From assembly GCF_010015585.1 (NCBI RefSeq), contig NW_022985068.1:774123-838122 (forward strand): DNA of 64,000 nucleotides, written 5' to 3'. The DNA is from Eremomyces bilateralis CBS 781.70 (Eukaryota; Ascomycota; Dothideomycetes; Eremomycetales; Eremomycetaceae). The translations under genes were made by a program, and so were the position numbers. Shown here piece after piece: positions 46,176 to 56,294 of this stretch. The number at the start of each line of letters is the position of its first letter. The first letter of the stretch is position 1. The notes beneath the pieces were generated by a model, which saw only the letters and a list, made by a program, of their open reading frames with translations, made no database searches and had not been told where the DNA came from.

Positions 46176-47308
46176 ATGAGGATAAAATCTGTATGTCGAC
46201 CATAATTGGAAGATATGCTATCGTCATACTGACGATAGAACCGACAAGCTCTACCTATACCCGATCAAGTCCCTCAGGGGCATTTCTATTGATGAAGCAC
46301 TTGCCACAAGACTTGGATTTCCCCACGATCGTTCATTCATGTTGCTGAAGGTCATCTCTGGGGTGGATGGAGCGGCAGACTCCACGAAAACGATGCATGT
46401 TCCACACTTTCCGGAGATGTCGCTCTTCATCACCTCTCTGGAAGCAACAGGAGACGGTACGACTGAAATCGTCGTAGACTATAGACCTCCCGGAAAGTCT
46501 TCGAAACAGTTGAGGGTACCACTAGAACCCGACGTGTCCGAACTCGGTTCACTTCATGTCCGGATGTGGAACACGTCGACGCCAGCATACAACATGGGAG
46601 AAACCTTTAATTCCTGGTTCGGCGAATGCTTTGGGTTTCCCGTCATTTTCGCCTACATTGGCGACAATTCCCGGGATGTTCTCATGAAAACGTCGAATCC
46701 AGATGCGCCCAAGTCGTGGCTCTCGCGTGTTACGTCGGCAGTTGGGATTACTGGCGAGCCCGTGGAGAAGCTCACATTTCAAGATTGCGCTTCCTACCTC
46801 GTCGTGTCCGACACGTCGGTGCAGAACGTATCTCAAAGGCTTCCGGATGGTGTGGTCATGGACGAGACGAAATTTCGGCCGAACATTGTCATCGAAGGGG
46901 CACCCGAGCCGTTCGAAGAGGATTTCTGGGGCGAGATCACAGTTTCGGGCGATTCCTCGACCACCTCTGCGGCGACGGCGGTTGTGAGATTGCCTCAGAA
47001 TTGCGTTCGGTGCAAGAGCCTCAACATCGACTACGGTACTGGTAAGATGGGGACTGGGGAGGAAGGTCAGGTTTTGAAGAAGTTGCAGAAAGATCGACGG
47101 GTCGACGGGTCGAAAAAGTACAGTCCAGTCTTTGGGAGATACGGCTATTTAGAAAGGAACTCTGGGGGAATAATCAAGGTCGGCGACGAGGTGTCGGTCA
47201 CGCTTCGAAATCAGACGAGGACGGGAATGGGTAATTTCCAGTTCCATTTCCACATGTCAACATTAGCTAACCGTGCTCTTAGATTGGCCTATGGCCGAGT
47301 TCACATAG
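46176..47308 (+). CDS. MOSC-domain protein (mARC / Moco-sulfurase C-terminal type)
   Basis: Three exons: 46176-46190, 46249-47230 and 47283-47308, giving 340 residues. The introns are 58 bp (GTATGT..TACTGACG..ACAAG) and 52 bp (GTAATT..GCTAAC..TTAG). The structure yields MRIKSLYLYPIKSLRGISID at the N-terminus, the expected MOSC-N beta-barrel start, and DWPMAEFT at the C-terminus, resembling the usual DWP ending. Between them are GFPHDRSFMLLKV, VRMWNTSTPAYNMGETFNSW, FRPNIVIEG and the family motif NCVRCKSLNID (Cys at the Moco-binding site). Reading straight through the second intron would add a spurious tail to 47418. Members bind a sulfurated molybdenum cofactor and reduce N-hydroxylated compounds or transfer sulfur. 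The first-intron acceptor is chosen by frame and could differ. Confidence 0.85.
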
Positions 47309-47509
47309 ACCTGTGTTCTGAAGCCCACGATTTTCAGAAACCATTCCACCCTGTTGATCATTCTCAGTGTCCCGGTTTTAAGTGCCATCCTGCTTCCGGT
47401 AATCATCAATCAAACTGAGCCTCGCCTTCAGTTGCCTCTGTAGGGCAAACACATTCATCGGCGGCGTAGTCTCGTCCGGCGCTATTCGTCCCATTAGCAT
47501 CGTGCTCAT

Positions 47510-48646
47510 TCACGGTGCTTCCCACTGATATCGTCCCACGTACCTGCTTCCGTTTCGTGCTTCAGGAGTGATGCGCCCGCTACGACCTTGCAGAGTCGCT
47601 CCAATAATACTTTCGATCAAACGAATCTCTCGTATGAGCGGGACCATCCGCTCTGGGCGCTCTCGTGCAGCTTGGACTAGCTCTTGCACTTCGCTATAAG
47701 CTTGACCGACCTTTCTAACAATGCGTCGCATCTCATCCACCCTCAGCACTGCCTTCGACTCCGATTGCTGACCGGATAGTGCAATGTAAAGCCATTCGTC
47801 GTGTTTGATGCGAGCTCGTGCGAGTTCCAGAAGGCTGACCAAGAGCTTCTCCGTGACCGACTCGAACATTTTCTTTGACGATCGTCGGTCTGAATCCTCG
47901 CTGTCGACCTCAGTACGCCCTATGGACTCAGTCTTTCCGGTTGCAGAGTGATAGTCTTTCCTGTAGCTCTCCGTGCCAACCCTCGTGGTACCACTCCACA
48001 CCGTCCTCGGGCTTCCGTTACTTGTTCGACGGCGGAGAGGATTCACCTTTTGGCGCCAGATCGCCTTCAAGGAGCCTTCGTCCGCATACGAACGGAGAGG
48101 TGCCACTTCTTTTTCATATCCTCGGTAGAACTGTGTATAGAACACTAAGGCATCCTGTGAAGCCAGATTGAGCTTCTTTGCTGCTTTGACAAAAGGAACA
48201 CCGGCACTGGCTTTTGGGTGTTGGGCATTGATGGTAGCGATGGACTCCGGAGTCCGCCTCTGGCGCGATGGAACATACTCCTCCGTGTCCGACTCTTCGA
48301 TCTCCGTGATCGATGGCGCCCCATTGAAAAGCTGCTGGAGCGACGGCGCGGACGAGCGTTCCCGTTGTCCCTCCTCGCGTAGATCATCGTTGTCAGAGAG
48401 CTCGAGCGACGGCGGCGCGAAGATCTGATGCATGGCGGCAAAATGGCTGGGCATGTGAGTGAAGCCAGAATGCGCTCGCCAGTGGTTCGCTGCTGGCATG
48501 TTCATGAAGGGTGGAGGTGGTACCCCGTTGAGAAACGGTGGATATGGCGCCGGTGGGACATTCGGAGGGAGGAAAGGTCCCGGATACTGGCGAGGATCCG
48601 GAGGAAACGGTGAAGGTAGAGGCGGAGGCCATGGCCAAGGATGCAT
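47510..48646 (-). CDS. Hypothetical proline-rich protein
   Basis: A single exon of 378 residues from the ATG at 48646. The first 55 residues are extremely proline-rich (PWPPPLPSPFPPDP, GPFLPPNVPPAPYPPF). An acidic linker (LELSDNDDLREEGQRER, EIEESDTEEYVPSRQRR) is followed by a predicted helical C-terminal half (KLLVSLLELARARIKHDEWL, MRRIVRKVGQAYSEVQELVQ, VPLIREIRLIESIIGATL). I do not recognise the family. The proline-rich N-terminus could bind SH3, WW or profilin partners. Tandem with the RED-like gene and on the same strand. Confidence 0.65.
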   Translation of the reverse strand: MHPWPWPPPLPSPFPPDPRQYPGPFLPPNVPPAPYPPFLNGVPPPPFMNMPAANHWRAHSGFTHMPSHFAAMHQIFAPPSLELSDNDDLREEGQRERSSAPSLQQLFNGAPSITEIEESDTEEYVPSRQRRTPESIATINAQHPKASAGVPFVKAAKKLNLASQDALVFYTQFYRGYEKEVAPLRSYADEGSLKAIWRQKVNPLRRRTSNGSPRTVWSGTTRVGTESYRKDYHSATGKTESIGRTEVDSEDSDRRSSKKMFESVTEKLLVSLLELARARIKHDEWLYIALSGQQSESKAVLRVDEMRRIVRKVGQAYSEVQELVQAARERPERMVPLIREIRLIESIIGATLQGRSGRITPEARNGSRYVGRYQWEAP

Positions 48647-49038
48647 TTCGGATTCCTGAGATAGGAGCGATGTCAGTACTAAGGTGAGGTAGTAATTAGC
48701 AATGACACAATAACCGGAGCGGATCAGTGGGAGAACAAGTGAATTGGACCGGTTGGCGCTAAAACAGTGCCGTATTTAAATCCATCATGAATGATTGCAT
48801 TTTTGTTGCTCTGAACGCAAGATATGGATTGGCTTCAAACGGAATCGTGATTGATCATGTTTGCCGGATTCTGCAATCATGTGCGATATGTGGAGTGATA
48901 GTAGTTGTCCCACGACTAACAAACCTGAGCCGAGCAAATTCAAATTGGAAGATAATGGATTCCGTAGTCATTGAGTATGCATTGGTAGAACCAAATAAGA
49001 CGCTGCGTGGCAATAATTCAGCCAAACGAGCGATACCT
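48647..49038. other. Short spacer between same-strand genes
   Basis: 3' flank of the RED-like gene and upstream region of the proline-rich gene. No further feature. Confidence 0.5.
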
Positions 49039-50940
49039 TTACTTGGGCTTGTTTTTTCTACCCTCAATCACACTCATGACATCGGCAACACTGTTCTTAT
49101 CCCCCTTCCGTTTCCTGCGTCTTTTGTCTTTCTTCTCTTTCTTCCCTCCCGCAGCACGGTCATCGTCGTCATCTTCATCCTCTGCTCCCGCATCCCCCTT
49201 CCATTTGCTGAGCTTGATTTTTCGCTCGTCCATATCTTCGGCATCTTCGAAACGACTCCCGCCAAACCCAAGATCGATGTCCTCCATATCCCGGTCATTC
49301 GTCGCCAGCATCTCTGCACGGCGTTTGAGGCGCGCTGCTTCTTCGGGATCTGAAGGGGGCGGAGGTGATCGTGATTGTCGACGGGGTTTTCGAAGTGCAG
49401 CAAGTAGGACTGGATCATGCATGGGGTCGATTCTAGTAGTGGACGGGTCTTCGGGTGCAGAATCCTGGAAATAGTTGCGTTTGGCAGGGACTTCCGGCTT
49501 GGCTTTGGTTGAGTCGACCGGAATGTCTTCTTCCGCAGACAAATCTTCCTCCTCAAATAAGTCTTCATATATTCCAGGCCTCTGCTCGACTTCTCCTTCA
49601 TCAGACTCATTAGAATCTGAGTCATCTGCCGCTCCTGCCAGAGGGTTGTACTCCGCGCCCACACCGGTGAATATATCGTCATCCTCATCGCTCACTGGAG
49701 CTAGTGCTTCGAAGCCTTCAGGTACTACCATACCCAGAGGCTTGGCCCCATTCTCTGGCATCAGGAGCTCACTCGTAGGCACGTCTTTGATTTTCCGGTA
49801 TTTCCGCTTCTCGTTTCCATCTTCGTCAACGATAATGAGGACTTCCCTGCCTCTGTTATCAACCTCCAGCCGTTGCGACTCTTGAGTGTGCCCAATCCTT
49901 TTGAATTTCGTCCCGAGCTGTGGCGCCTGTGCAGCCTTTGCTTCTGCCGCGGCCTTTCGACTCGCCTTCAGCTCGGCTAGGATGGCGTCTCTTTTCCGCT
50001 TCGCTCCGCCAATGGCAAGTTGGCCCTTCTTCTCTTTCTTCTCTTGTTGTAGCGGCGCAATGTCTTTGTCTAGCATTGCCTCTAACTCTTCATCCACGCC
50101 CTCTACACCGCCCTCGCCTTGTGGGCGATCGTTCTCAGACTGGCCCGAGGGACTCATTGTCGAGTAAACATCCTCACCCCTCCTAACCCTCTCCAACAGC
50201 CTTCGATCTAAGCCCTTGATAAGATGTGTCGTGCTAATATCGCCTCCGGTTATCTCATCGCGGAGTCGTTCGAATGTCTCCTCGTCAATGTCGCCATCCT
50301 TGAACGACTTCTCCAGGGCGGCGATGCGCTCCGTCCGATCGTCATTCTCAACCTCCTCAGCTGTTCGTCGATCGAGAGCACGATCGCGGTATCCGTCGGC
50401 GTATTTTGTACCCTTCGGGGCAGCTGAAGATTTGTATTTCGCGGTCGGTGGTCGTCCGCCTTGAGCGGCTATTTGGGCGGCGATGTTGGGGACAGTTGTG
50501 CCTTTGACTGATCGACTGAAGCAGGTCAGAATCACTGCCCAAAATGTTGTAGTACGGTCACTCTGTGAATGCAGAAATTGATGGTCAATACCTTTGACAT
50601 ACATCTCCGCGAGCTAGACAAATATATACTGAGTAGCTTAGAGCAACTGCTGCCAGGGAAGGAAGGGGTATATGCTATCGCCAATCTGTGAACTCTAGAC
50701 AGAGCTAGCGCCACTACTAAATCACGTCTGTAGTTCCTTAAGCCCCGGAGGTATACATCTTCACGACCATCAATCTCTGCATCTACGGAGTGCTTGGGAA
50801 TGCAGCACTTACGGTGTCATGGGGAAGGAGGCCCTTGATCGGGAGCCAAGCGATGAGGGTGGCGGTCCCCCATTGGAGCCCTTCGGCTTACCGTTGGAGG
50901 AGTTCTCCTGTAATAGTCGCCTAAACTGTTCGTTGTTCAT
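49039..50940 (-). CDS. RED-like spliceosomal protein
   Basis: Two exons on the minus strand: 50940-50813 and 50515-49039, giving 534 residues. The 297-bp intron (GTAAGT..TTCAG) is unusually long for this locus. The first exon encodes MNNEQFRRLLQENSS, a Gly/Pro linker and SFPMTP. The second continues RSVKGTTVPNIAAQIAAQ and TAKYKSSAAPKGTKYADGYRDRA, the hallmark of the RED/SMU2-type N-terminal domain. Charged regions follow: EETFERLRDEITGGD, STTHLIKGLDRRLLERVRRG, LGTKFKRIGHTQESQRLE, long acidic tracts near 340-380, and a basic C-terminal tail (KKEKKDKRRRKRKGDK). RED with SMU1 joins the B complex during spliceosome activation. Nuclear. The C-terminal region is disordered. Confidence 0.82.
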
Positions 50941-52265
50941 CGTGATGTCGGTGTGGTAGATCAAATGGTTCAGCAATCAACAGTCATGAAATCTTGACTG
51001 CCGTGGAACACTTGGAGATTGATGGTGGAGGGAAGTCGAAGGACGCCTTGTGGCCTTATGTCAATGCCTTGCCTCGTTGCCTTGATATAATTTCATTTAG
51101 TGCCTTAAGGAAATCGCGGAGGCGCAGTCGGATCCAAATTCCAAACTAAATTCATGATTTCCGCCGTCCACGAATCCAATTTCGACCTTCAATTTGCTGT
51201 GTTTGTTCCATTCACTGTGTTTCTGTCCATTTCCAACTCGAATCAAGTCTTGATTCACGTTGTGTTTCCTGCCCAATCCGGTTTAGCGTCACATAGCCCC
51301 ACCAGTGATGGAGCTAACCCTAATCGGGTTCCAACCTGTCCATAAAAGCCGCCCAACTTCCACTCTTTCCTTTTCTTTTTCTTCTTCTTCTTCATACTTA
51401 CCTTGTTGCAGCGACGCCGTGATCAAGAAGACGGCGGCTTGCTAGACTGCCCTGCATTGCACATCGCGGAGGTGGGCTAGTATCAGTCTCCTTCGGGGGC
51501 CTGAGCGGCGGAATTTTTGATGGCTACCAAAATAATCTTTTCAATCTTGTCATCGCCTGGTGCGACGCTTGGTGGAAGAGCTGGTGTGAGTGATACCGCC
51601 TGGATTTTGCCGGTTGCGGTACATTACCTGTCAGGTATGTTACGCTGTCACGCATGTTGATCCTTCCGAATATCAATCCTCAGTACAACATATTTTTCCC
51701 TCCGTTTGTCCTCGATCTGCTCTTGCTTTACTATGTAGGCGGCCCTGTTGGTGAAAGTCACTCAAGAATCCAGGTTTTGCGCGCTTCAATTTGTCCATTT
51801 TACGCGATCATGATGGGAGGCTTCAGTCTTAACGACACAACTAGAACTACCTCTTAGATACCCCATCGAGCGTCGACTGCTTGAATCCATTACGACTACA
51901 GGCTCATCTAATAATATTCTCTCGGCAGTTGATCCAGTCGAACCATTTCAATTCGCACTCATGTTCTATCATTTCCATGGTTTCTACAACACAACCTGCG
52001 CTGCACATCTGGGATGGTTGCCTACAATACGGAGGACAGAGTCAACGAGCAAAGCTGACACCACATCATCAATAGTACAATTCTTTGTGTCTTTTATGCG
52101 CGCATTCAACTTGGACAAGGATATGAGCATAAGGAATCCATTCGTGCTTGCTCTAACGAGACTCTCCAGGAGCCATTAATCTAACCGAAAAACAAGGAAA
52201 TAAGAAAATCAGGCACAATATCCGGCCCGAAGTCAATTTCATTCTATTCTTTGCGGGTACAGATA
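50941..52265. other. Long region without a supported gene
   Basis: It contains short open frames only. A pyrimidine-rich run (about 51360-51400) and several T-rich tracts are present. This is the left edge of the second gene-poor patch. Confidence 0.5.
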
Positions 52266-53215
52266 TCAAACCATTCCATGCTCCGTTTTCCAGGATAACT
52301 CGAGTTCGAAGTAGGTGAGTAGATTTGTCAGCATCTCGACCACCTCCCCGTCGAACGTATTCTCAGACAAGGCGGTGATCGTCAATGCTGCGGCATCCCC
52401 AGAAGACTACTTGTTGCCGGAGAGACTGACCAGAGCCAACGCCTCCACGAAGTCGCCGACCTCCCCAACGAACTGGAATTGCGAAAGGATCTCGCGCAGA
52501 GTCCAAATTCCTATGGGCGCGCTCCTAGGGAGGCAAGGGAGCTCACTCAAAGCTAGACGAACCGTCTAACCGTCCTCCCAGGTATGAACGAGAACTTCGA
52601 GCAGGCGTATAATCCCGTCGACAATGACTTCCTCGTGGAGCCTCAATCGGCTCAGGGTCTCAACAAATTCGGGGGTGACTTCCGTGCCACGGGCGGCCAA
52701 GATCGCAGCCGTTCGGAGAAGTGTGGTCCCAGAGATGTAGCCATTTTCGTCTAAGTTCTCCAGCGCCAACGCCAGAGACGAAACGTTGAGACGTTCGATG
52801 GCTGGCGGTGCGGTGCTTGGAGGCTCAGTGACCGGAGGGGTGGAGACTGGAGGCCTGGTGACTGGAGGTTTAGTGGTGGGATGGATGGTGGCCGGCTCGC
52901 TATGCGACCAAAGACCGAAGGAACTCGAAGCCTTGTCCATGCCCGGAGGCCTGGGAGAAGGCTGGGTGGCCGGACGTCTGATAGCCGGCCCATCAAGTAG
53001 TGACCAGTATGAAATCGCCGAGGGCGTCGGATCAGTGCTCGTGGAAGAGGTGGTTGGAGTTCGACGAATGTTACTAAGAAGTGAAATCTGCGAGCTACTA
53101 GTCGAGCTACTAGTCGAGCTACTAGTCCAGCTGCCAGTCCGCTGACTTTTTTCTTACGCTCCTTTATCCTGTCGCTCTTCTCCCGAAGGAGGGCCAGGAG
53201 AGCTAGAAGATTCAT
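52266..53215 (-). pseudogene. Ser/Thr/Pro-rich unknown gene, probably broken
   Basis: On the minus strand one frame runs from about 53140 to the stop at 52266 with two internal TAG codons (52566-52568 and near 52412). A start-like MNLLALLALLREKSDRIKER at 53215 lies in a different frame, and no plausible intron connects them. The visible parts are a Ser/Thr tract built by a 12-bp tandem repeat (53092-53132), a Pro/Thr-rich linker (TTKPPVTRPPVSTPPVTEPP), and helical segments (LALALENLDENGYISGTTLL, FVETLSRLRLHEEVIVDGII, GDFVEALALVSLSGNK, VVEMLTNLLTYFELEL). I do not recognise a family. A gene with undetected introns is the alternative. Confidence 0.45.
53092..53132. repeat. 12-bp tandem repeat GAGCTACTAGTC
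   Basis: About 3.5 perfect copies in a row. On the minus strand they encode a TSSS-type tract inside the broken Ser/Thr-rich gene. Confidence 0.85.
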
Positions 53216-53812
53216 TTTTGTGTGTTCTTTTTGAAGAGGAACTACTGTTCTAAAGAGAAGTAAAAGACGGCTTCATCTATCGCTGAAGTTAGCTGCTTAG
53301 ATGCACGAGGTGCGGTGCCATCGTATCCAACTACAATGGCAGAGCAGTATAGGAGCCGCTTTCATCATACTGCTGCTAGTAGTGCCATTGTTCAGGCTAA
53401 CAAAGTCGCATTAAATCAAATGGTCTTCCTGTGGATCGAGTCTCTCAAAAGTCGGTCATGTCAGCGTCAGACGGGAAGCCAGTCGAATTGTTTACAGTCG
53501 CGAGGAGATTCGGTTTCCGGTATTACATTTTGGATTCTTCTCAGCGCACGGATGTCTTCCATACGCTTTATTTAAATGATCTTAAAGCTAAACAGGGATT
53601 GAGCTGAAGCTGGCCTCAAAAGAACGCTGTTAAAATGCAGAGAGTATGGTGGCAACGAAAGCCATTTGACTGTCAAGTGGGTATATCACTGGACACATCA
53701 AATCAACGATTATTACCAATCCGAGAACCGCATGGAATTTACAGCAGATTGATTTCAAAGCAATAGCAGTTCTTGTCTAAATTATACAGAATATTTAAGA
53801 GCGTGGATGACT
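53216..53812. other. No supported gene
   Basis: A plus-strand stretch around 53330-53570 has open frames interrupted by stops and no recognised domain. It may be a remnant. Confidence 0.4.
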
Positions 53813-54691
53813 TTAGGTGGTGGGTGGGGAAGAGGCTGAAAATGATATACCACTGAAGGACTCCAGCAGCTTGACGATACGCTCGTGCCCGTTCACGGCC
53901 GCCCACCACAGCGGCGTCCTACCGTCGTCATCCTTCGAGTCGACGTCGGCCTTGGCCTCGAGCAGCACCTTGACGATACCCTCGTGCCCAAAATATGACT
54001 CTACCATCAGAATGCTTGTGAACTCTGGAATAGGGTGCCACTGGTAAGCCATCTGCCAGTACACATCAAACCAAGTCTTGAACCGCTAGGATCGGTTATC
54101 GCAGACTCTGGAAATCAAGTGCAACATTTTCTCAGCTGCACTATACTATGCATTTCGGTAGTGGGTAGCCCAAGAACCTGCGGCATAATCTAAGTAGCCG
54201 TCTTTGACTTCTGCAGAGATCTGATCTGTCGCTCCATCAAATTCAGTGAACGAAAGACATGTAAGGCATGCTCTGGCCATAAGGGTCTCAGAATCCGTTG
54301 GAACAAGAGAATGCTTCCATCCAATAGCAGCGGTCTCACTCTTCGCAAGAAGGAATTCTTTTGCGGTCTGGTGGATCAGATAGACCTTTCGATTTACTAG
54401 TCACAAAGAGCCCGCAGAGGTGTCTCACCGACGCTTCAACCTCGCTTCATCGTCAAGGTCAGGTTCAAGATCGTTGTAGGAGCGATGACGGTCTTCTATA
54501 GTCAGAGCTATGTTTATTTCCCTTAGTGTAAGAGGCCTGGTTACTCCAACAACGATAGAGAGCAATTTCCGTGCTTGTGGTCGATCCTCCTCTTCGATTT
54601 TTGTAAGAATCGCTTCGTATGCTTCATTAACTGTAGACGGAAGGTCGCTTATATTAACTGCCTCTCGGCGAGGCCCATGCGGGGCTCCCAC
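53813..54691 (-). pseudogene. NACHT/ankyrin (NLR-like) gene remnant
   Basis: The piece nearer the gene's 5' end (54691-54425) matches the region after a fungal NACHT domain: SDLPSTVNEAYEAILTKIEE, ARKLLSIVVGVTRPLTLREI, NIALTIEDRHRSYNDLE. Further on, the text resembling KVYLIHQTAKEFLL and DYAAGSWATHYR is out of frame or interrupted. The last open part (54064-53813) is one and a half ankyrin repeats ([40 protein letters not shown]). The nucleotide-binding part itself is missing upstream, where the sequence changes abruptly near 54,700. Intact relatives are STAND/NLR-type receptors in fungal non-self response. This copy is truncated and has several interruptions. Confidence 0.7.
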
Positions 54692-54939
54692 TACTCTAGA
54701 GCGACGCCCCCTGGCCGGCTGGCCCCGTGTCGATTAGTCAGCATTGTGCCCACTGCGGGACTGCGGTCTCATCCTGGTAATTGATATTTGGTTATATAAC
54801 CGTCGTAAACTCCCTTGTTATTTTATTTCTTCAGTTAAAAACTCAACAGTCAGAGTCAATCAAGACCGAGCCCGACACCGCCTCTTTTTGTATCAGGAAT
54901 ACACAACGAAGAGGTACGGCTCCCGTGCCGAAAGGCCCC

Positions 54940-55884
54940 ATGGAATCCGCGCCAGATTACTCACTGACAAATCCAGTCCGCCTGACCGGCTCAATATGGG
55001 TCGGGAGTGCCAAACCGGATGACATTTCCTGGACTGTCGTGTACCGGCCGTTGCTGGATTGGATCAACCAAAATCAACCCCAGGCCTTCATCATCCGCTG
55101 CCAATTGCTGCTGCTTGACCCTAAAGGCAAATGGGATCCTATTCATACTGCAGTCCACGTTAACAATCACGAGGCTGCCAATGTACCTCAGTCGTCGCCA
55201 GCTCCGGCACGGCTCGGGGGGGAGCTACCGACCGCTTCCCCCACGACATGGACCGCCCGAATGCCCGGCATCTTGCACCTACCGGGCCTGGATATGTCCG
55301 AAATCGTCTGTGTGATCGTCAAAAGCCGCCTCGTCATTCGCTATCTGCTTCTCTGGGAGCACGGGTCGAAGAAAGGCTGGCCCGGCAAACCCCAGATTCC
55401 CTACGGGGTCAAGTATGAAGACCTCCGCACGAAGCTGCTGAAAAGCGAAACCCACAAGGCGGCGAAATCCTCGCTGGCCACAGCAGCCACGATTCCCAAT
55501 TCTATCAGCCGTTACCTGAGCAATGAGATGCAAGCACGTAGCGCCGGGAGGCGGAGGAAGAAGGAGGAGAAGCACGAAGGGGAGCTCAAGAACTCGCATC
55601 TTGAAATAAATGTCAGGCTCGTCCTGACGGGTGTCTCGCACACTACCGATCCGCAGGAAGAGGTTGGGAAGTTCGATCCTCCTGTATATTTCGAGGGCAC
55701 ATTCGATGTGCTTGGGTACAGGGTTTATCCACTTCGGACATCGTTAGCCCAACTGATGCTAGGCCGCCGGAGTGAGCTTCTGCGGAGTAGCAGTGAGGTA
55801 AGAAGACTGAGAAAGGGGAGCAGAATGGAATCAGGCTCGAAAATGCGAAGTCGAGTCCTAAGTCCTGCAACATCGCCAAGGTAA
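54940..55884 (+). CDS. Hypothetical protein, orphan
   Basis: An open frame of 314 residues from the ATG at 54940 (MESAPDYSLTNPVRLTGSIW). The same frame is open further upstream to 54781 without an ATG. Segments such as DISWTVVYRPLLDWINQNQP, AFIIRCQLLLLDPKGKWDPI, HLEINVRLVLTGVSHTTDPQ and PPVYFEGTFDVLGYRVYPL alternate beta-like and charged stretches, and a KRRKKEEKHEG tract is basic. I do not recognise the family. Two good splice-donor strings (GAG|GTAAGA near 55797 and AAG|GTAAGC at 55880) suggest the 3' end may be spliced rather than ending at the TAA. It sits between an NLR-like remnant and the patatin gene. Confidence 0.45.
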   Translation: MESAPDYSLTNPVRLTGSIWVGSAKPDDISWTVVYRPLLDWINQNQPQAFIIRCQLLLLDPKGKWDPIHTAVHVNNHEAANVPQSSPAPARLGGELPTASPTTWTARMPGILHLPGLDMSEIVCVIVKSRLVIRYLLLWEHGSKKGWPGKPQIPYGVKYEDLRTKLLKSETHKAAKSSLATAATIPNSISRYLSNEMQARSAGRRRKKEEKHEGELKNSHLEINVRLVLTGVSHTTDPQEEVGKFDPPVYFEGTFDVLGYRVYPLRTSLAQLMLGRRSELLRSSSEVRRLRKGSRMESGSKMRSRVLSPATSPR

Positions 55885-56294
55885 GCAAATATCCTGGGCC
55901 ATGAACGTACTAATAGAATGAGGCAAGTAAAATTTCCTATTTCTCTCAAATGAAAATAGAATCCCCAAATCATAACATCAGATTCAATCACAACGCCGAA
56001 AAACGTGTTCTCCTGAAATAGTGCACGGGTATGTGATATGCTAGTGGAAGCCATACCGTAGGTATTCGTATTTCAATACAATAGTCGTGCTTCCGTAAGT
56101 CATAATAACCATCATCAATCCGGATCTGCTATCATCACACATGAACCTGAAACCCATGCGAAGGAGGTATCTAGAAAAAAGCAAAATGAAGCTCATCAAT
56201 TTGAGCCCACGTACATTGCCCCAAACCAAGCGCCAGTGGCTGCACGAATCGCCGAGACTAGAAAAGGACGTGCAATGCTAAGGGATGCAACATT
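55885..56294. other. Convergent spacer, AT-rich
   Basis: Nothing recognisable beyond short open frames. It separates the orphan gene from the patatin-like gene. Confidence 0.5.

Noticed and set aside
50532-50714. 60-codon frame upstream of the RED-like second exon
   Set aside because: It lies wholly within the intron defined by the strong GTAAGT donor and the TTCAG acceptor that join the family motifs.
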